A stretch of DNA of 64,000 nucleotides from Pyrobaculum oguniense TE7 (GCA_000247545.1 CP003316.1:2327233-2391232), one strand, 5' to 3'. Shown: positions 24,227 through 33,807, counted from the first letter of the stretch. Translations and numbers: made by a program. The notes: generated by a model from the letters alone, not told the origin.

Positions 24227-26320
24227 ATGGCCTTGAGTAGGGAGGAGCTTGAGGTTATTGAAAGGGGGCTGGGGAGGCCGCCGAGCGAGGTGGAGCTTGC
24301 GCTGTTTAGGTCTCATTGGTCTGAGCACTGTTCCTACAAGTCCACTAGGATGTGGCTTAGGCGCCTGCCGAGCAGGGCGCCTTGGGTGGTGAGGGGGCCG
24401 GGCACGGACGCCCCTCTTGTGGAGATAGCGGAGGGGCTCTTCGTCACTTTTAAGATTGAGAGCCACAACCACCCCAGCGCCATTGACCCCTACAACGGCG
24501 CGGCCACCGGGGTGGGGGGGATTATCCGCGACATCTTGACCGTGGAGGCCAGGCCCGTTGCTCTGCTGGTGAACCTGCACTTCGGCCCCCTGGACCACCC
24601 GCACGCCAGGTGGATCGCGTCGAACGTAGTGAGGGGGATATCGGACTACGGCAACAGGGTGGGGGTGCCGGTGGTGGGGGGCGAGACGTGGTTTGACGAG
24701 GATTTTACATATACGCCGATTGTCCTCGCCACGTGCGTCGGCGTAGTGGAGAAGGGCAAGGTGCCGCCGGGCGGGGTGGAGACAGGTGATTTGATAGTGG
24801 TTGCAGGCCTAGGCGCGGATAAAAGCGGGTTGGGAGGCTCGGCGTTTGCCAGCAAGACGCTGAGAGAGGAGAGCGAGGAAGACCTCGGCGCTGTCCAGGT
24901 TGCGGATCCCCTCATGGGTAAGAAGCTGATTGACCTGGTGCAGGAGGCGGTGGGGTGTGTGAAGTTTATCAAGGACCTGGGAGGCGGGGGGTTGGCGACG
25001 GCGCTGGCGGAGCTCGCCGAGTGGTTCGGCCTCGGGGTAGAGGCTGAGCTGGACAAGATCCACATGTCTGACCGGGAGATGGGCCCGGCAGAGGTGCTGT
25101 CCAGCGAGACCCAGGAGAGGCTGGTCTTCGTCGTCTCCCCCCAGGGGCTGGACTGCCTAAAGTCCCTGTTGGAGAAGTACGAGGTGCCCTACTCGGTGAT
25201 GGGTAGGTTTGTGAAGTCTGGGCGGGTGCGGCTTTTGTGGCGGGGCGAGGTTGTGGGGGACGTCCCCGTGTGGCTCGCCGCCAAGGCCCCGGAGATGGTG
25301 TGGCCCAGGGAGAGCTACGAGCCTCCGCCCCTCCCGGAGATCCCCGAGCCTCCTATAGACAAGGCGGTGGAGCTGGTCCTATCCTCGCCCAACGTGGCCG
25401 TTAAGGAGGCTATATACCGCAGGTTCGACTTCGACGTGGGGGTGAGGACCGCCGTGAAGCCCGGGGAGGGCGACGCCGCTGTTCTGAAGCTGTACGAGAG
25501 GGGAAACCTCGGCATTGTTGTAAAGGGCGACGCGAACCCCCGCTACGCCTACCTAGACCCGAGGCTGGGGGCGGCCAACGCCTTCGTTAAGGCGTATAGA
25601 AACGTGGCCGTGGCTGGCGGAGTGCCCAAGGCCGCAGTTGACAGCATAAACGTGGGTAGCCCCGCGAGGCCTGCTGTGTATTGGCAGTTTGTTGAGGCAG
25701 TGGAGGGGCTTAAGGAGGCGGCGGAGGCGCTTGGCGTGCCCATCGTGGGGGGCAAAGTCAGCCTGTACAACGAGTACGGGGATAGGCCGATTAAGCCCAC
25801 TGTGGCCGTGGTGGTGCTTGGGGTCATAGACGACGTGTCCACGGCGCTGAGGGCCCTGTGGCGCGACGGCGACGGGGTCTACCTCTGGGGCTTCACGAGG
25901 GGCGAGGTGGGCGGGAGCGAGTACTTGTACAGAGTCCACCGCCTTGTGGCTGGGAGGCCGCCCTCAGTGGACTACGCGGCTGAGAGGAGGATAGTGGAGG
26001 AGGTGCAGAGGTGGCGGGGGAGGCTAACCGGCGCCAAGGACGTGGGGGTGGGGGGCCTGGCGGCGGCTCTCGCCAAGATGGCTGTAGCTAGCGGCGTGGG
26101 GGCCGACGTCGACGTCTGCAAGGCTCCCACAGACGTGGGGAGGCTAGACTACCTCCTCTTCAGCGAGTCCAACGGCAGATTTGTAGCCGCCGGGGAGGAG
26201 GGCCCTGGGGTGAAGATAGGCGTGGCTGGCGGGGATAGGCTCGTGCTGAGGTGCGGCTCTACGCAGCTCTTTAGCAGGTCTGTGGATGGGCTTAAAGAAC
26301 TGATGTCGCTGGGCCTCTGA
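24227..26320 (+). CDS. purL: FGAM synthase large subunit PurL
   Basis: The 697-residue synthetase converts FGAR to FGAM with ATP and ammonia from PurQ. Small-type PurL features are present: the [11 protein letters not shown] segment (about residue 30) with the catalytic histidine, then [27 protein letters not shown], the [17 protein letters not shown] block and, in the second half, [10 protein letters not shown]. Length is that of the PurS/PurQ-dependent type. The downstream purF starts after a one-base gap (TGA-C-ATG), as in purD/purF paralog. Two A/T palindromes lie in its promoter. Confidence 0.95.
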   Translation: MALSREELEVIERGLGRPPSEVELALFRSHWSEHCSYKSTRMWLRRLPSRAPWVVRGPGTDAPLVEIAEGLFVTFKIESHNHPSAIDPYNGAATGVGGIIRDILTVEARPVALLVNLHFGPLDHPHARWIASNVVRGISDYGNRVGVPVVGGETWFDEDFTYTPIVLATCVGVVEKGKVPPGGVETGDLIVVAGLGADKSGLGGSAFASKTLREESEEDLGAVQVADPLMGKKLIDLVQEAVGCVKFIKDLGGGGLATALAELAEWFGLGVEAELDKIHMSDREMGPAEVLSSETQERLVFVVSPQGLDCLKSLLEKYEVPYSVMGRFVKSGRVRLLWRGEVVGDVPVWLAAKAPEMVWPRESYEPPPLPEIPEPPIDKAVELVLSSPNVAVKEAIYRRFDFDVGVRTAVKPGEGDAAVLKLYERGNLGIVVKGDANPRYAYLDPRLGAANAFVKAYRNVAVAGGVPKAAVDSINVGSPARPAVYWQFVEAVEGLKEAAEALGVPIVGGKVSLYNEYGDRPIKPTVAVVVLGVIDDVSTALRALWRDGDGVYLWGFTRGEVGGSEYLYRVHRLVAGRPPSVDYAAERRIVEEVQRWRGRLTGAKDVGVGGLAAALAKMAVASGVGADVDVCKAPTDVGRLDYLLFSESNGRFVAAGEEGPGVKIGVAGGDRLVLRCGSTQLFSRSVDGLKELMSLGL

Positions 26321-26321
26321 C

Positions 26322-27587
26322 ATGTGCGGCATAGCTGGGGCCTGGGGGCGGAGCGCCGGGGAGGTGGCGAAGAGGATGGCACCGTGGCTTATGCACAGAG
26401 GCCACGAGGGTGTTGGCTACGCCTACATCTCCCAAGACGGCGTCAAGCTGGGGCCCCCGCCAGACGACGCAGAAGGGGCGCTGGTGCATACGAGGTACAG
26501 CACATCCGGGGCCTACGGCGTCCAGCTACAGCCCGTGTTGGCGAAGCACCGGGACCTGGAGCTGGCGCTGGTCTTCAACGGCACGGTGGTCAACTATAAG
26601 CAGCTGGCAGATGGCCGCTTTGACGGGGAGGCATTGGTAAGGGCCCTTGCAAGGGAGATTTGGGAGCGGGGGCTGGAGGAGGGGGTTATCCACGTCTACT
26701 CTAAGATCGTGGGCGCCGCCTCGCTTCTCGCCCTCACGCCGTGGGGGTTGCTGGCGGTGAGGGATCCCAGGGGGGTGAGGCCCCTGGCGTATCGCCACTA
26801 CGGCGGGGGGATGGCCTTCGCGTCGGAGACTGTGGCGCTGGGAGGGGGGCAGGAGCTCGCCCCTGGGCTGGCCGTCTTGTACGGCAAGAGGTTGGCCTTT
26901 TGGAAAATCCCTCCGGGCGAGAATAAGCTGTGTGCCATGGAGCTGGTCTACTTCGCTCACCACGCCTCCTCCATGGGTGGGTGGCTGGTGGCTGATGTGA
27001 GGAGGGCGCTGGGCAGGGCCCTCGCCGAGGTGGAGGATCGCGAATTCGACGTGGTGGCCTACGTCCCGGAGACGGCGAGGACAGCAGCCGAGGCCTTCGC
27101 CGAGGCGTTGGGCAAGCCGCTTGTGGACGCAGTTGTGAAAAACCGATTTGCGGGGAGGGTCTTCATTACGCCGCCCCACCTCCGAAATCCGGGCGATGCC
27201 TTTAGGGCCGTGCCCGAGCTGGTGGTGGGCAAAAGGGTAGCCCTCGTGGACGACTCGCTGATAAGGGGGACGAACATTAGGACTGTGGTGAGGTTGTTGA
27301 GGGACGCCGGGGCGAGGGAGGTGCACGTGAGGATAGCGTCGCCTCCTGTGATGTGGCCCTGCTTCTTCGGCTTGGACTTCCCGACGAGGAAGGAGCTGGC
27401 AGCTTACAAACGCGGCGTCGAGGCTATAAGGGCCTACATAGGCGCGGACAGCCTCATTTACCTCCCCCTTGAGAGGTTTAGACAAATCCTGGGAAGCGCT
27501 TGCTACGGGTGCTTTACAGGAGAGTACCCAATTGATGTAGATGTTGAGGAGGCAGAGGTCGCCCAGATCGACTCGCGCTATGCCTAG
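26322..27587 (+). CDS. purF: Amidophosphoribosyltransferase PurF
   Basis: The 421-residue first enzyme of purine synthesis makes phosphoribosylamine from PRPP and glutamine. It begins Met-Cys-Gly-Ile-Ala-Gly, so the Ntn nucleophile cysteine is present, with MHRGHEG, HTRYST and VFNGTVVN of the glutaminase domain. The PRPP loop is VALVDDSLIRGTNIRTV (about residue 305). Cysteines in CAMELVYF, WPCFFG and SACYGCF match the cluster ligands of Bacillus-type PurF. It is complete in all respects, in contrast to the paralog at 10745-11881. It is cotranscribed with purL. Confidence 0.95.
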   Translation: MCGIAGAWGRSAGEVAKRMAPWLMHRGHEGVGYAYISQDGVKLGPPPDDAEGALVHTRYSTSGAYGVQLQPVLAKHRDLELALVFNGTVVNYKQLADGRFDGEALVRALAREIWERGLEEGVIHVYSKIVGAASLLALTPWGLLAVRDPRGVRPLAYRHYGGGMAFASETVALGGGQELAPGLAVLYGKRLAFWKIPPGENKLCAMELVYFAHHASSMGGWLVADVRRALGRALAEVEDREFDVVAYVPETARTAAEAFAEALGKPLVDAVVKNRFAGRVFITPPHLRNPGDAFRAVPELVVGKRVALVDDSLIRGTNIRTVVRLLRDAGAREVHVRIASPPVMWPCFFGLDFPTRKELAAYKRGVEAIRAYIGADSLIYLPLERFRQILGSACYGCFTGEYPIDVDVEEAEVAQIDSRYA

Positions 27588-27619
27588 CGGGCCACAGCAA
27601 AGCTCAAATACTCGGTAAT

Positions 27620-28243
27620 ATGCTTACGTACGGCGAGAGTAGCAGTGATAGGCCTCGTCGTAGCGGTCTAGTGGCCGCCTTGATAGGCTGGCGTTGACAA
27701 GCGGCTCCACAGCGCCTTTCAGCAAGGGTGATTACGAAGCCAACTACACGATAAAGGGGGTGGTAATCGGCGGGGGCTACCGGCATGAGATCGCAGTGGG
27801 GTGGATAGTAGTGGGGAGCGGCCCCTCGGGCAACTATCCCTACGGAGAGATAATGGGCGCAGGGTTCAAGGCGACGTCGGAGAAGGACACGCTGTACGTG
27901 GTCTCATGCACTTTCGGCGTGTGCACCCGCATTACTCACAACCCCTCGTGGTTCCTCTTAATTCCCGCCAGGATGGACGCTCTTAAGCCGTCGGGTACAT
28001 GCCAGGCGCTTGGCTATACTGGGACGCTCTACACGGGAGTTGTGAGTCACACTGCAATCAGCCGGCAAAGTGACGGTAACGACGTGCGTGGTGAACGGGG
28101 TCCCCCTAACCATACGGATAACCCCCACTGCCGCCCTATCTGGCAAGACCCTCTACTAGTCGATCTTGGACATAAACGCCACGAGGGTGGGCTCCTTCAA
28201 CGGGGGCGCCTACCGCAAAACCCTGGCCGAGGTCAAGGGCTAG
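27620..28243 (+). pseudogene. Decayed secreted-protein gene
   Basis: A signal-peptide-like start (RVAVIGLVVAV, then another frame LVAALIGW) leads into an intact stretch, SGSTAPFSKGDYEANYTIKG and onward to ALGYTGTLYTGVVSH. At about 28058 the frame shifts to GKVTVTTCVVNGVPLTIRIT. An in-frame TAG at 28147-28149 interrupts it, after which SILDINATRVGSFNGGAYRK and TLAEVKG finish at TAG 28241-28243. At least two frameshifts and one nonsense codon indicate a dead gene for a small exported beta-rich protein. The family is unknown. Its end overlaps the convergent purK gene by 11 bases. Confidence 0.65.
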
Positions 28244-29321
28244 GCCTCGACCTCATCACGAGCTTCGGGAAATCCGCCCCATATATCAGCCTCAGCGCCT
28301 CCCTGGCCCTAGCGGCTGCCTCCTCCACTGACCCAGCCGTTATGTTGAGGTGGCCCATTTTCCGCCTCGGCCTAGCCTCGGCCTTGTAGTACCAGTACAC
28401 CCGCCCCAGCCGCTCCAGCTCCGCCAGCGGTAGCCTTCCCAGGCCGACGCCCAAGATGTTCACCATCGCCGTGGGGGCCATAGCGCGGGGCCTCCTCAGC
28501 GGGAGGCCTAAGACGGCGCGGACGTGGTTCTCGAACTGGCTGGCGTCTGTCTCCAGGGTCCAGTGCCCCGTGTTGTGGACCCTGGGGGCTATCTCGTTGA
28601 CCAAAACGCGGCCGTCCCTAGCCTCGAAGAACTCCACTGCTATGACCCCAACGTACTTTCCCCACTCCAATATGCGGTGGACGTGTTCATACACCTCCTC
28701 CGGCACTTTTGTCGGGGCGTAGTTCCAGACCAAGATGCCGTGTACGTAGAAGTTCTCGGCAGGTGGGTAGAAGTAGACATCGCCGTTCTCCGCCCTCGCG
28801 GCCACAATGGAGAACTCCCTCCTGATATCTACGTACTCCTCTACCAGGAGCTCCCCAGCCAACCCCCTTATCAACGCGGCCTCGTGGGGGTATATGTATT
28901 GCCCCTTCCCGTCGTAGCCGCCGGTGGGCACCTTTACATATGCCCTACCCATGGACTCCGCTATTTTAATAGCCTCCTCCCAATTAGCCGCCCGGCGCCA
29001 CGGCACAGTGGGCACGCCGATAGAGTCCATGAGGGCCCTCTCCTCGATCCTGCTCTTCTTAACTTTCAGGTAGGCCAGCGGGGGCCTAAGCTTGCCCAGC
29101 TTCTCAGCCCGCTCCGCCAGCGAGATGTCCACGTTCTCAAATTCGAAGGTGACGGCATCGGCCTTGTCCACCTCCTCAAGTGGGTCTGAGGGCCTCTTCG
29201 CGCATCTGTAGGCCGGGGCGGAGGGGTCGGGGTCGTACACCGAGAAGTGTACCGGGATCCTCTGCGACTCCCAGCACATCATAAGCGCCAGCTGACCCCC
29301 GCCGAGGACGTAGAGACGCAT
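28233..29321 (-). CDS. purK: N5-CAIR synthetase PurK
   Basis: The 362-residue ATP-grasp enzyme carboxylates AIR with bicarbonate and ATP to N5-CAIR, the substrate of PurE. It opens with the dinucleotide-like MRLYVLGGGQLALMM, followed by VTFEFENVDI, the ATP-grasp segment YVKVPTGGYDGKGQY (near residue 125) and VNEIAPRVHNTGHWTLE (near 255). Length is typical. The start ATG (29321) has CTTTTAAAT at about -26 that forms half of a Pur box. It lies 75 bases downstream of purE on the same strand but has its own promoter and two Pur boxes. Confidence 0.94.
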   Translation of the reverse strand: MRLYVLGGGQLALMMCWESQRIPVHFSVYDPDPSAPAYRCAKRPSDPLEEVDKADAVTFEFENVDISLAERAEKLGKLRPPLAYLKVKKSRIEERALMDSIGVPTVPWRRAANWEEAIKIAESMGRAYVKVPTGGYDGKGQYIYPHEAALIRGLAGELLVEEYVDIRREFSIVAARAENGDVYFYPPAENFYVHGILVWNYAPTKVPEEVYEHVHRILEWGKYVGVIAVEFFEARDGRVLVNEIAPRVHNTGHWTLETDASQFENHVRAVLGLPLRRPRAMAPTAMVNILGVGLGRLPLAELERLGRVYWYYKAEARPRRKMGHLNITAGSVEEAAARAREALRLIYGADFPKLVMRSRPSP

Positions 29322-29341
29322 AGCAGTGAGGAAAAGCTAGA

Positions 29342-29359
29342 TTTAAAAGTTTAGTTAAA
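29342..29359. promoter_or_regulatory. Candidate Pur box 1, purK
   Basis: TTTAAAAGTTTAGTTAAA, exact TTTAA-N8-TTAAA, 21-38 bases before the purK start, overlapping its TATA element exactly as at purC. Confidence 0.65.
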
Positions 29360-29395
29360 TCAAAGAGAGGGTCGGCTTTTGTAATGCGGCGATTG

Positions 29396-29413
29396 TTTAA
29401 GTGTTTATTGAAA
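29396..29413. promoter_or_regulatory. Candidate Pur box 2, purK
   Basis: TTTAAGTGTTTATTGAAA, identical to the purS box at 16 of 18 positions. It overlaps the purE stop codon, 54 bases from box 1 centre to centre, so two bound dimers could cooperate on the purK promoter. Confidence 0.6.
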
Positions 29414-29885
29414 AAGACTTTATGAAGGACTTGGACAGAACTTCTTCACGCATCTTTTTCATGTGTTCGCGTACTTTCTCCCGGATGTGGGGGTACTTCA
29501 CGCCGAGGATCCTCGCGGCGAGGTAGGCGGCGTTGGCGGCGTTGCCGATGGCCACCGTAGCGACGGGGGTTCCCCTTGGCATCTGTACAATGGAGAGGAG
29601 AGAGTCGAGCCCTCCGAGGTGCCTTGTGGGTATAGGCACGCCGATTACTGGTAACGGCGTTAGCGACGCCGTCATGCCGGGTAGGTGGGCCGCGCCGCCT
29701 GCCCCCGCGATGATTACGTCGAACTCCCTTTCGGCCTCCTGGGCGAATTGGAACATGTAGTCGGGCGTCCTGTGGGCGCTGACGACCCGCGCCTCGTAGG
29801 GGATGCCCAGCGCCTCCAGCACATCCAAAGCCTCTTTCATGACATCTAAGTCGTTTATGGACCCCATTATGACTGCGACTTTCAT
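29397..29885 (-). CDS. purE: N5-CAIR mutase PurE
   Basis: The 162-residue class I PurE moves the carboxyl group of N5-CAIR to give CAIR. The phosphate-binding loop is [10 protein letters not shown] (residues 6-15), followed by VVSAHRTPD (His near 40), [13 protein letters not shown] and the [13 protein letters not shown] block. Length and the presence of PurK indicate the bacterial-type two-step route rather than the class II enzyme. No Pur box is seen in its own upstream region (29886-30000), unlike the other purine transcripts. Confidence 0.94.
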   Translation of the reverse strand: MKVAVIMGSINDLDVMKEALDVLEALGIPYEARVVSAHRTPDYMFQFAQEAEREFDVIIAGAGGAAHLPGMTASLTPLPVIGVPIPTRHLGGLDSLLSIVQMPRGTPVATVAIGNAANAAYLAARILGVKYPHIREKVREHMKKMREEVLSKSFIKSFSINT

Positions 29886-30194
29886 GACTAAGATACGCGC
29901 AGACCTATATGAGTGCGGCGTATAATTATAGCGTAATACTAGGACTTTTCATCAGCCTTAGCGGCCACCAGCGCGGGGACTAACAGCGTAGTTTCCCAAC
30001 GTAAGGCCTTCTATGGGCGCGACTTAAATAACAGGAAATTCGATAAGGGCATCTGAAATGGAGGCCGCAAGAAACTCTGCTGATGCAAAAGGTGAAGAGT
30101 CGGGGACCTAGTGGGATCCTCCCCGCGTCCGGTGAAGTCGTGCGTATGTGGCCGCAGTTAAGCAGAGGCGTTGGTAGATCTTCCCTTCGTTGCG
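29886..30194. other. Gene-free stretch upstream of purE
   Basis: About 310 bases with no supported gene. An A/T-rich TATAATTATAG at 29921-29931 lies 36-46 bases before the purE start. A GCTGATGAAAAG run on the minus strand (near 29950) recalls a C box, but no matching D box follows. Confidence 0.45.
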
Positions 30195-30557
30195 TTACTC
30201 AAGCTTTTCGATTGTCCCGTGGGCGAGAATCAGCATTATTCCTGGTATCAGCCCGGCGAATAGTAAGGCCACTATGGCCCAGCCCAGCGAATTGAGGGAT
30301 TTTAAAGTTGTCACATCGCCGATGTCTGCCGCCTTGTACATCCTGTATATCCGGGCTATGACTAGCACGTCGAGTAGGGCCAGGGCTATTAAAAGGCCTG
30401 CAATGCCTGCCCAAGATGGGGCGTAGGGGACCGCCGCTGTGAAGACCCAGGCAAATGCGAGGACAATTGCTGTGAAGAGGGCGGCAAATATAAACGCGAG
30501 GAGCAGAAACGTCTTGACGTTGCTAAGGAGGTGGCCCCTAAGCCCGTCTCCCGGCAT
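30195..30557 (-). CDS. Four-TM membrane protein, unknown
   Basis: A 120-residue protein with four hydrophobic segments and a short charged loop (RIYRMYKAADIGDVTTL) between the second and third. The frame stays open to 30596, but the TATA element TTTTATAAT at 30577-30585 would then lie inside the gene; ATG 30557 is about 26 bases from it and is preferred. It ends with a charged HGTIEKLE tail. It resembles small crenarchaeal membrane families of unknown function; no name is given. Confidence 0.65.
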   Translation of the reverse strand: MPGDGLRGHLLSNVKTFLLLAFIFAALFTAIVLAFAWVFTAAVPYAPSWAGIAGLLIALALLDVLVIARIYRMYKAADIGDVTTLKSLNSLGWAIVALLFAGLIPGIMLILAHGTIEKLE

Positions 30558-30640
30558 GAAGCAGTACGCTACTGTATTATAAAACCTTAACGGCATGCGT
30601 TTACTCCAATAAGCTTATATATACCGATCTATCGGCTTTT

Positions 30641-31594
30641 GTGAACTCAATTGTTGTGCAGAATTTAGTCAAGCGTTACGGAGAGGTGGAGGCGTTGAGA
30701 GGCATTTCGTTCGAGGTGGCCAGGGGCGAGGTCTTCGGCCTTTTGGGCCCTAACGGGGCTGGGAAGACCACCACCATCAAGATCCTCACAGGCCTCACAA
30801 AGCCGACGTCGGGTAGGGCCTTGGTGGCGGGCTTCGACGTGGTGGAGGAGCCCATGGAGGTGAAGAAGAGGATTGGTTGGGTAGCCTCGGAGGTGATTGT
30901 AGACGACGAGCTGACGGGGTGGGAGAACTTGGAGATCCAGGCGAGGCTGGCGGGGGTCAAGAACTGGCGCGAGAGGGCGGCTGAGCTTCTCAAATACTTC
31001 GGCTTATCGGAGGCGGCGAATCGCCCCTTGGGGAAGTATAGCACTGGGATGAGGAAGAGGCTGGAGGTGGCTATGGCCATACTCCACGCTCCTGAGATCC
31101 TCTTTATGGACGAGCCGACGGTGGGCCTCGACGTCGGCGCTCGGGTTGGGCTCTGGGAGGTGGTTCGGCAGATTAACAAAGACTTCGGCGTGACGGTGCT
31201 CCTCACGACACACTACATGGAGGAGGCGGAGCAGCTGTGCAACCGCATCGCCATAATAAACAAGGGCGTTTTAGTGGCCACCGGCACGCCTGACGAGCTC
31301 AAGGCCAAATACGGCGTCGACGTGATTGAGCTCGAGGTGGATCGCCCCGTGGACACAGCCAAGCTTGCCGCCTTCGGCGAGGTTGCCATGAGCAACGGGA
31401 AAGTTCTTATAAAGACGGGAAATGCGGAGGAGAAGGTGGCCGAGGTGGTCAAGGCGGTGGAGGGCATCAAGAGCGTGAGGGTTAAGAAGGCGAGTCTTGA
31501 CACGGTGTTTCTCAACCTCACCGGTGCAACGTTCGAGGGGGAGCAGGCCGATATTAAGCGGCTCTACATGAAGGTTAGGATGGCGAGGCGATGA
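30641..31594 (+). CDS. ABC transporter ATPase (ABC-2 exporter type)
   Basis: A 317-residue ATP-binding subunit: Walker A GLLGPNGAGKTTTIKIL (residue about 33), signature KYSTGMRKRLEVAMAI (near 135), Walker B EILFMDEPTVGLD, and switch histidine in LLTTHYMEEAEQL. The 100-residue C-terminal extension is like that of DrrA-type exporters for drugs or lipids. GTG 30641 follows a TTATATATACC element. The permease overlaps by ATGA. Substrate unknown. Confidence 0.9.
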   Translation: MNSIVVQNLVKRYGEVEALRGISFEVARGEVFGLLGPNGAGKTTTIKILTGLTKPTSGRALVAGFDVVEEPMEVKKRIGWVASEVIVDDELTGWENLEIQARLAGVKNWRERAAELLKYFGLSEAANRPLGKYSTGMRKRLEVAMAILHAPEILFMDEPTVGLDVGARVGLWEVVRQINKDFGVTVLLTTHYMEEAEQLCNRIAIINKGVLVATGTPDELKAKYGVDVIELEVDRPVDTAKLAAFGEVAMSNGKVLIKTGNAEEKVAEVVKAVEGIKSVRVKKASLDTVFLNLTGATFEGEQADIKRLYMKVRMARR

Positions 31595-32361
31595 TTGACC
31601 AGCTCTACGCCTTGTACAAGAGGGAGGTGCTTAAGCTCTTCCGTAGCCGTTTTATGTGGGCTATGATACTGGCGCAACCGTTAATGTGGATTATCTTCTT
31701 CGGCAACAGCCTCGCTGGTCTGCCCAAGGGCTTCTTGGCCCAGTACTTCGGCGTCGACAACTACTTAGCCTACATGCTACCCGGGATGGTCACCATATCT
31801 ATGATGACCGCGGGCACCTTCGCCTCCATTAGTATTGTAATAGACCGACGTTTAGGCTACCTTAAAAGAGTATTGACTACTCCCACGCCCCGCTCTGCGG
31901 TCTTTTTGGCCAAGGCCCTCGGGGGGATGACTAGGGGATTGTTGATGGTGCCGGTTATCCTAGCGCTGGGAGCCCTCCTGGGGGTGCACTACAAAATTGA
32001 CTGGGGCGCCCTAGTTGCGTGGCTTGCTGGCCTCTTGGCCTTGGGGATAGGCTTCTCTTCCCTCTTCGCCGTCTTCACATCCAACACCTCTGATGTGCAC
32101 GCGCCAGGGGTTATCGCCAATTTCATCACGATGCCCCTCATGTTTACCTCTACGGCGATATTCCCGCGTGAGTTCTTCCCAACATGGCTCAAGGCGCTGA
32201 GCGAGGTGAACCCACTCACCTACGCCACTGAGCTGGGCAGAGAGGCGTTGATATACGGCTCCGCGCCGAGCACCACCGCGCTTGCCGCACTTGCCCTCTT
32301 CGCTGTGACCACCACAGCCATTGGCATTGTCATGGTGGAAACCCAGCTGTCGCCAGACTAA
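31591..32361 (+). CDS. ABC-2 type permease
   Basis: A 256-residue membrane protein with six segments, partner of the preceding ATPase (4-base overlap). It has the ABC-2 family pattern: an N-terminal charged KREVLKLFRSRF before the first helix, the MMTAGTFASISIVIDRRLGYLKR region, and a conserved NPLTYATELGREAL near the last helix. Together the two genes make a simple exporter. A second pair of the same type is at 45943-47545. Confidence 0.87.
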   Translation: MIDQLYALYKREVLKLFRSRFMWAMILAQPLMWIIFFGNSLAGLPKGFLAQYFGVDNYLAYMLPGMVTISMMTAGTFASISIVIDRRLGYLKRVLTTPTPRSAVFLAKALGGMTRGLLMVPVILALGALLGVHYKIDWGALVAWLAGLLALGIGFSSLFAVFTSNTSDVHAPGVIANFITMPLMFTSTAIFPREFFPTWLKALSEVNPLTYATELGREALIYGSAPSTTALAALALFAVTTTAIGIVMVETQLSPD

Positions 32362-32574
32362 TCAGTAAAATTTCCAAACACCGCCTAGAGGCCCTTCAGA
32401 GCTCCGCACAGGTAGCCAATAGGTATCTTTTTCTTTTCATGGAGTGAGGCGGAGATAGTTAAGGTGAGGTCTCGAAGTAGCTTGCGGAAAATATGCCACC
32501 AAAACTTGGGCAGGTCGCTGTCATGGCTATGGTGAAGTCCGGATTTAACCGCCCAAGTGATTCAGTACCTGTGT

Positions 32575-33436
32575 TCAAAAACGGCGGCTCTTTTTCTGCT
32601 CGGCACAGAGGATGTGCGGCGTTATATTGACTCCTCTCTCTAATAGCCTGGGGACAGCGACTAGGACATCCACTTCTCCGAAGGGCTCAACCTCCTTTCC
32701 ACCGGCTTTCTCCACAAGGATAGCGCATAGGGGGGTACGACTTCCCATCTTTCCATAGGCACTAGGCCGGTTGCCTCGAGATAACTGTGGATATGTTCCT
32801 TTGTATGAAAACGGCGGCTCCGAGGTATATTAACGAGGTGGCGTAGGCCGGCGCCGCTGAGATGTCAGGCTCCGCTACCAGGACGTAGCCGCCTTGCTTT
32901 AAGTTTTTTGCAAGACAACGGATCTCCCCGTAGGGGTCTAAAAACCACTGGGCCTTTTCCAGAAGGAGAACTACATCTACCTCGTCTCTCAGCTCGCACG
33001 CACTAAAGGCCTTGACTAGCTTCGCACCTGGCGCTATTTTAGCGGCCAGGGAGATGTCTGGTGCATAGCCCAAGTACTTAACGCCGCGCTCCCACGCCAT
33101 GCTGGCCAAAACTCCGCCGCCTGGTTGGGGCTCAAGAAGGACTCCATTTCCTACAATGCCGAAGGCCGCCTCTGCGACCATTAGCCTTAGCCTGAGCAAC
33201 TGCCACGCGGAGTACAACGACTCAATTATAAACCTATCGGCGCCTCGTGGGACGGCATCTGCCGAAATAGCCCCGTCAATAAATTCCAAAAACTCCACCA
33301 CTTCCAGTAAGTAGGGGTTGGATGGCAAGGGGGGCATATTCACAGTCAGATTACCTCTGACGAGCCTCTCCGCGACTGCTAGGTGCCGAGCTATGGACGA
33401 CTGCTTGTTTAGCATCTTCTTCCACTTAGCAAACAT
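32575..33436 (-). pseudogene. Class I methyltransferase-like gene, two frameshifts
   Basis: The first 224 codons (from ATG 33436) form a SAM-methyltransferase-like protein with LEPQPGGGVLASMAWERG in the motif I position and VDVVLLLEKAQWFLDPYGEI later. After YATSLIYLGAAVF (about 32810) the natural continuation lies in another frame, KEHIHSYLEATGLVPMERWE. After a second shift near 32715 it reads AILVEKAGGKEVEPFGEVDV, then LVAVPRLLERGVNITPHILC and a TGA at 32575-32577. In the present sequence the first shift gives an early stop at about 32762. It is either a recent pseudogene or contains base errors; the first 210 residues could still fold. Substrate unknown. Confidence 0.66.
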
Positions 33437-33497
33437 GATAAAGACTCCTTTAAGGCTTTCAGCTCTTTATCTCCTCATAGGATTAGTCTAAGTTGCC

Positions 33498-33764
33498 TCA
33501 GTTGCACACTACTACTCCGTAGTCTCTAAGCCTTAACAAAATGGGGAGAAGCCGCCCCTCAGCTTCGCCGGCCTCGATGCTTGTTAGGACAAGCTGTTGG
33601 ACAAAAGGCGGTAGTGAGGCAAATCTCTCGAATTCCCTCACTTCGCAGTCCCTAAGCTTAACTCTGAGCGCGTAGGACGGTGGGTGACCGTTTGGACAAC
33701 TCTCACTCAGCTCAAACATAGACCCGCATTTAGTGCATCGAGCAACGAGGATATAAACACTAAC
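33498..33764 (-). CDS. Small zinc-ribbon-like protein
   Basis: About 88 residues with CTKCGSMFELSESCPNGH near the start, a likely metal site made of a CxxC pair with Cys and His further on, then a helical region ending GVVVCN. No ATG, GTG or TTG is found in frame between the divergent neighbour and the first cysteines; the first in-frame ATG (33719) would remove the CxxC. So either a rare start codon is used or a base change has hit the 5' end. A TATATA element near 33777-33793 is shared with the divergent gene. The start given is approximate. Confidence 0.5.
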   Translation of the reverse strand, partial: VSVYILVARCTKCGSMFELSESCPNGHPPSYALRVKLRDCEVREFERFASLPPFVQQLVLTSIEAGEAEGRLLPILLRLRDYGVVVCN

Positions 33765-33807
33765 TTCTACGACGCAACTAGTATATATCTCTAATTGAGA
33801 AATATAC

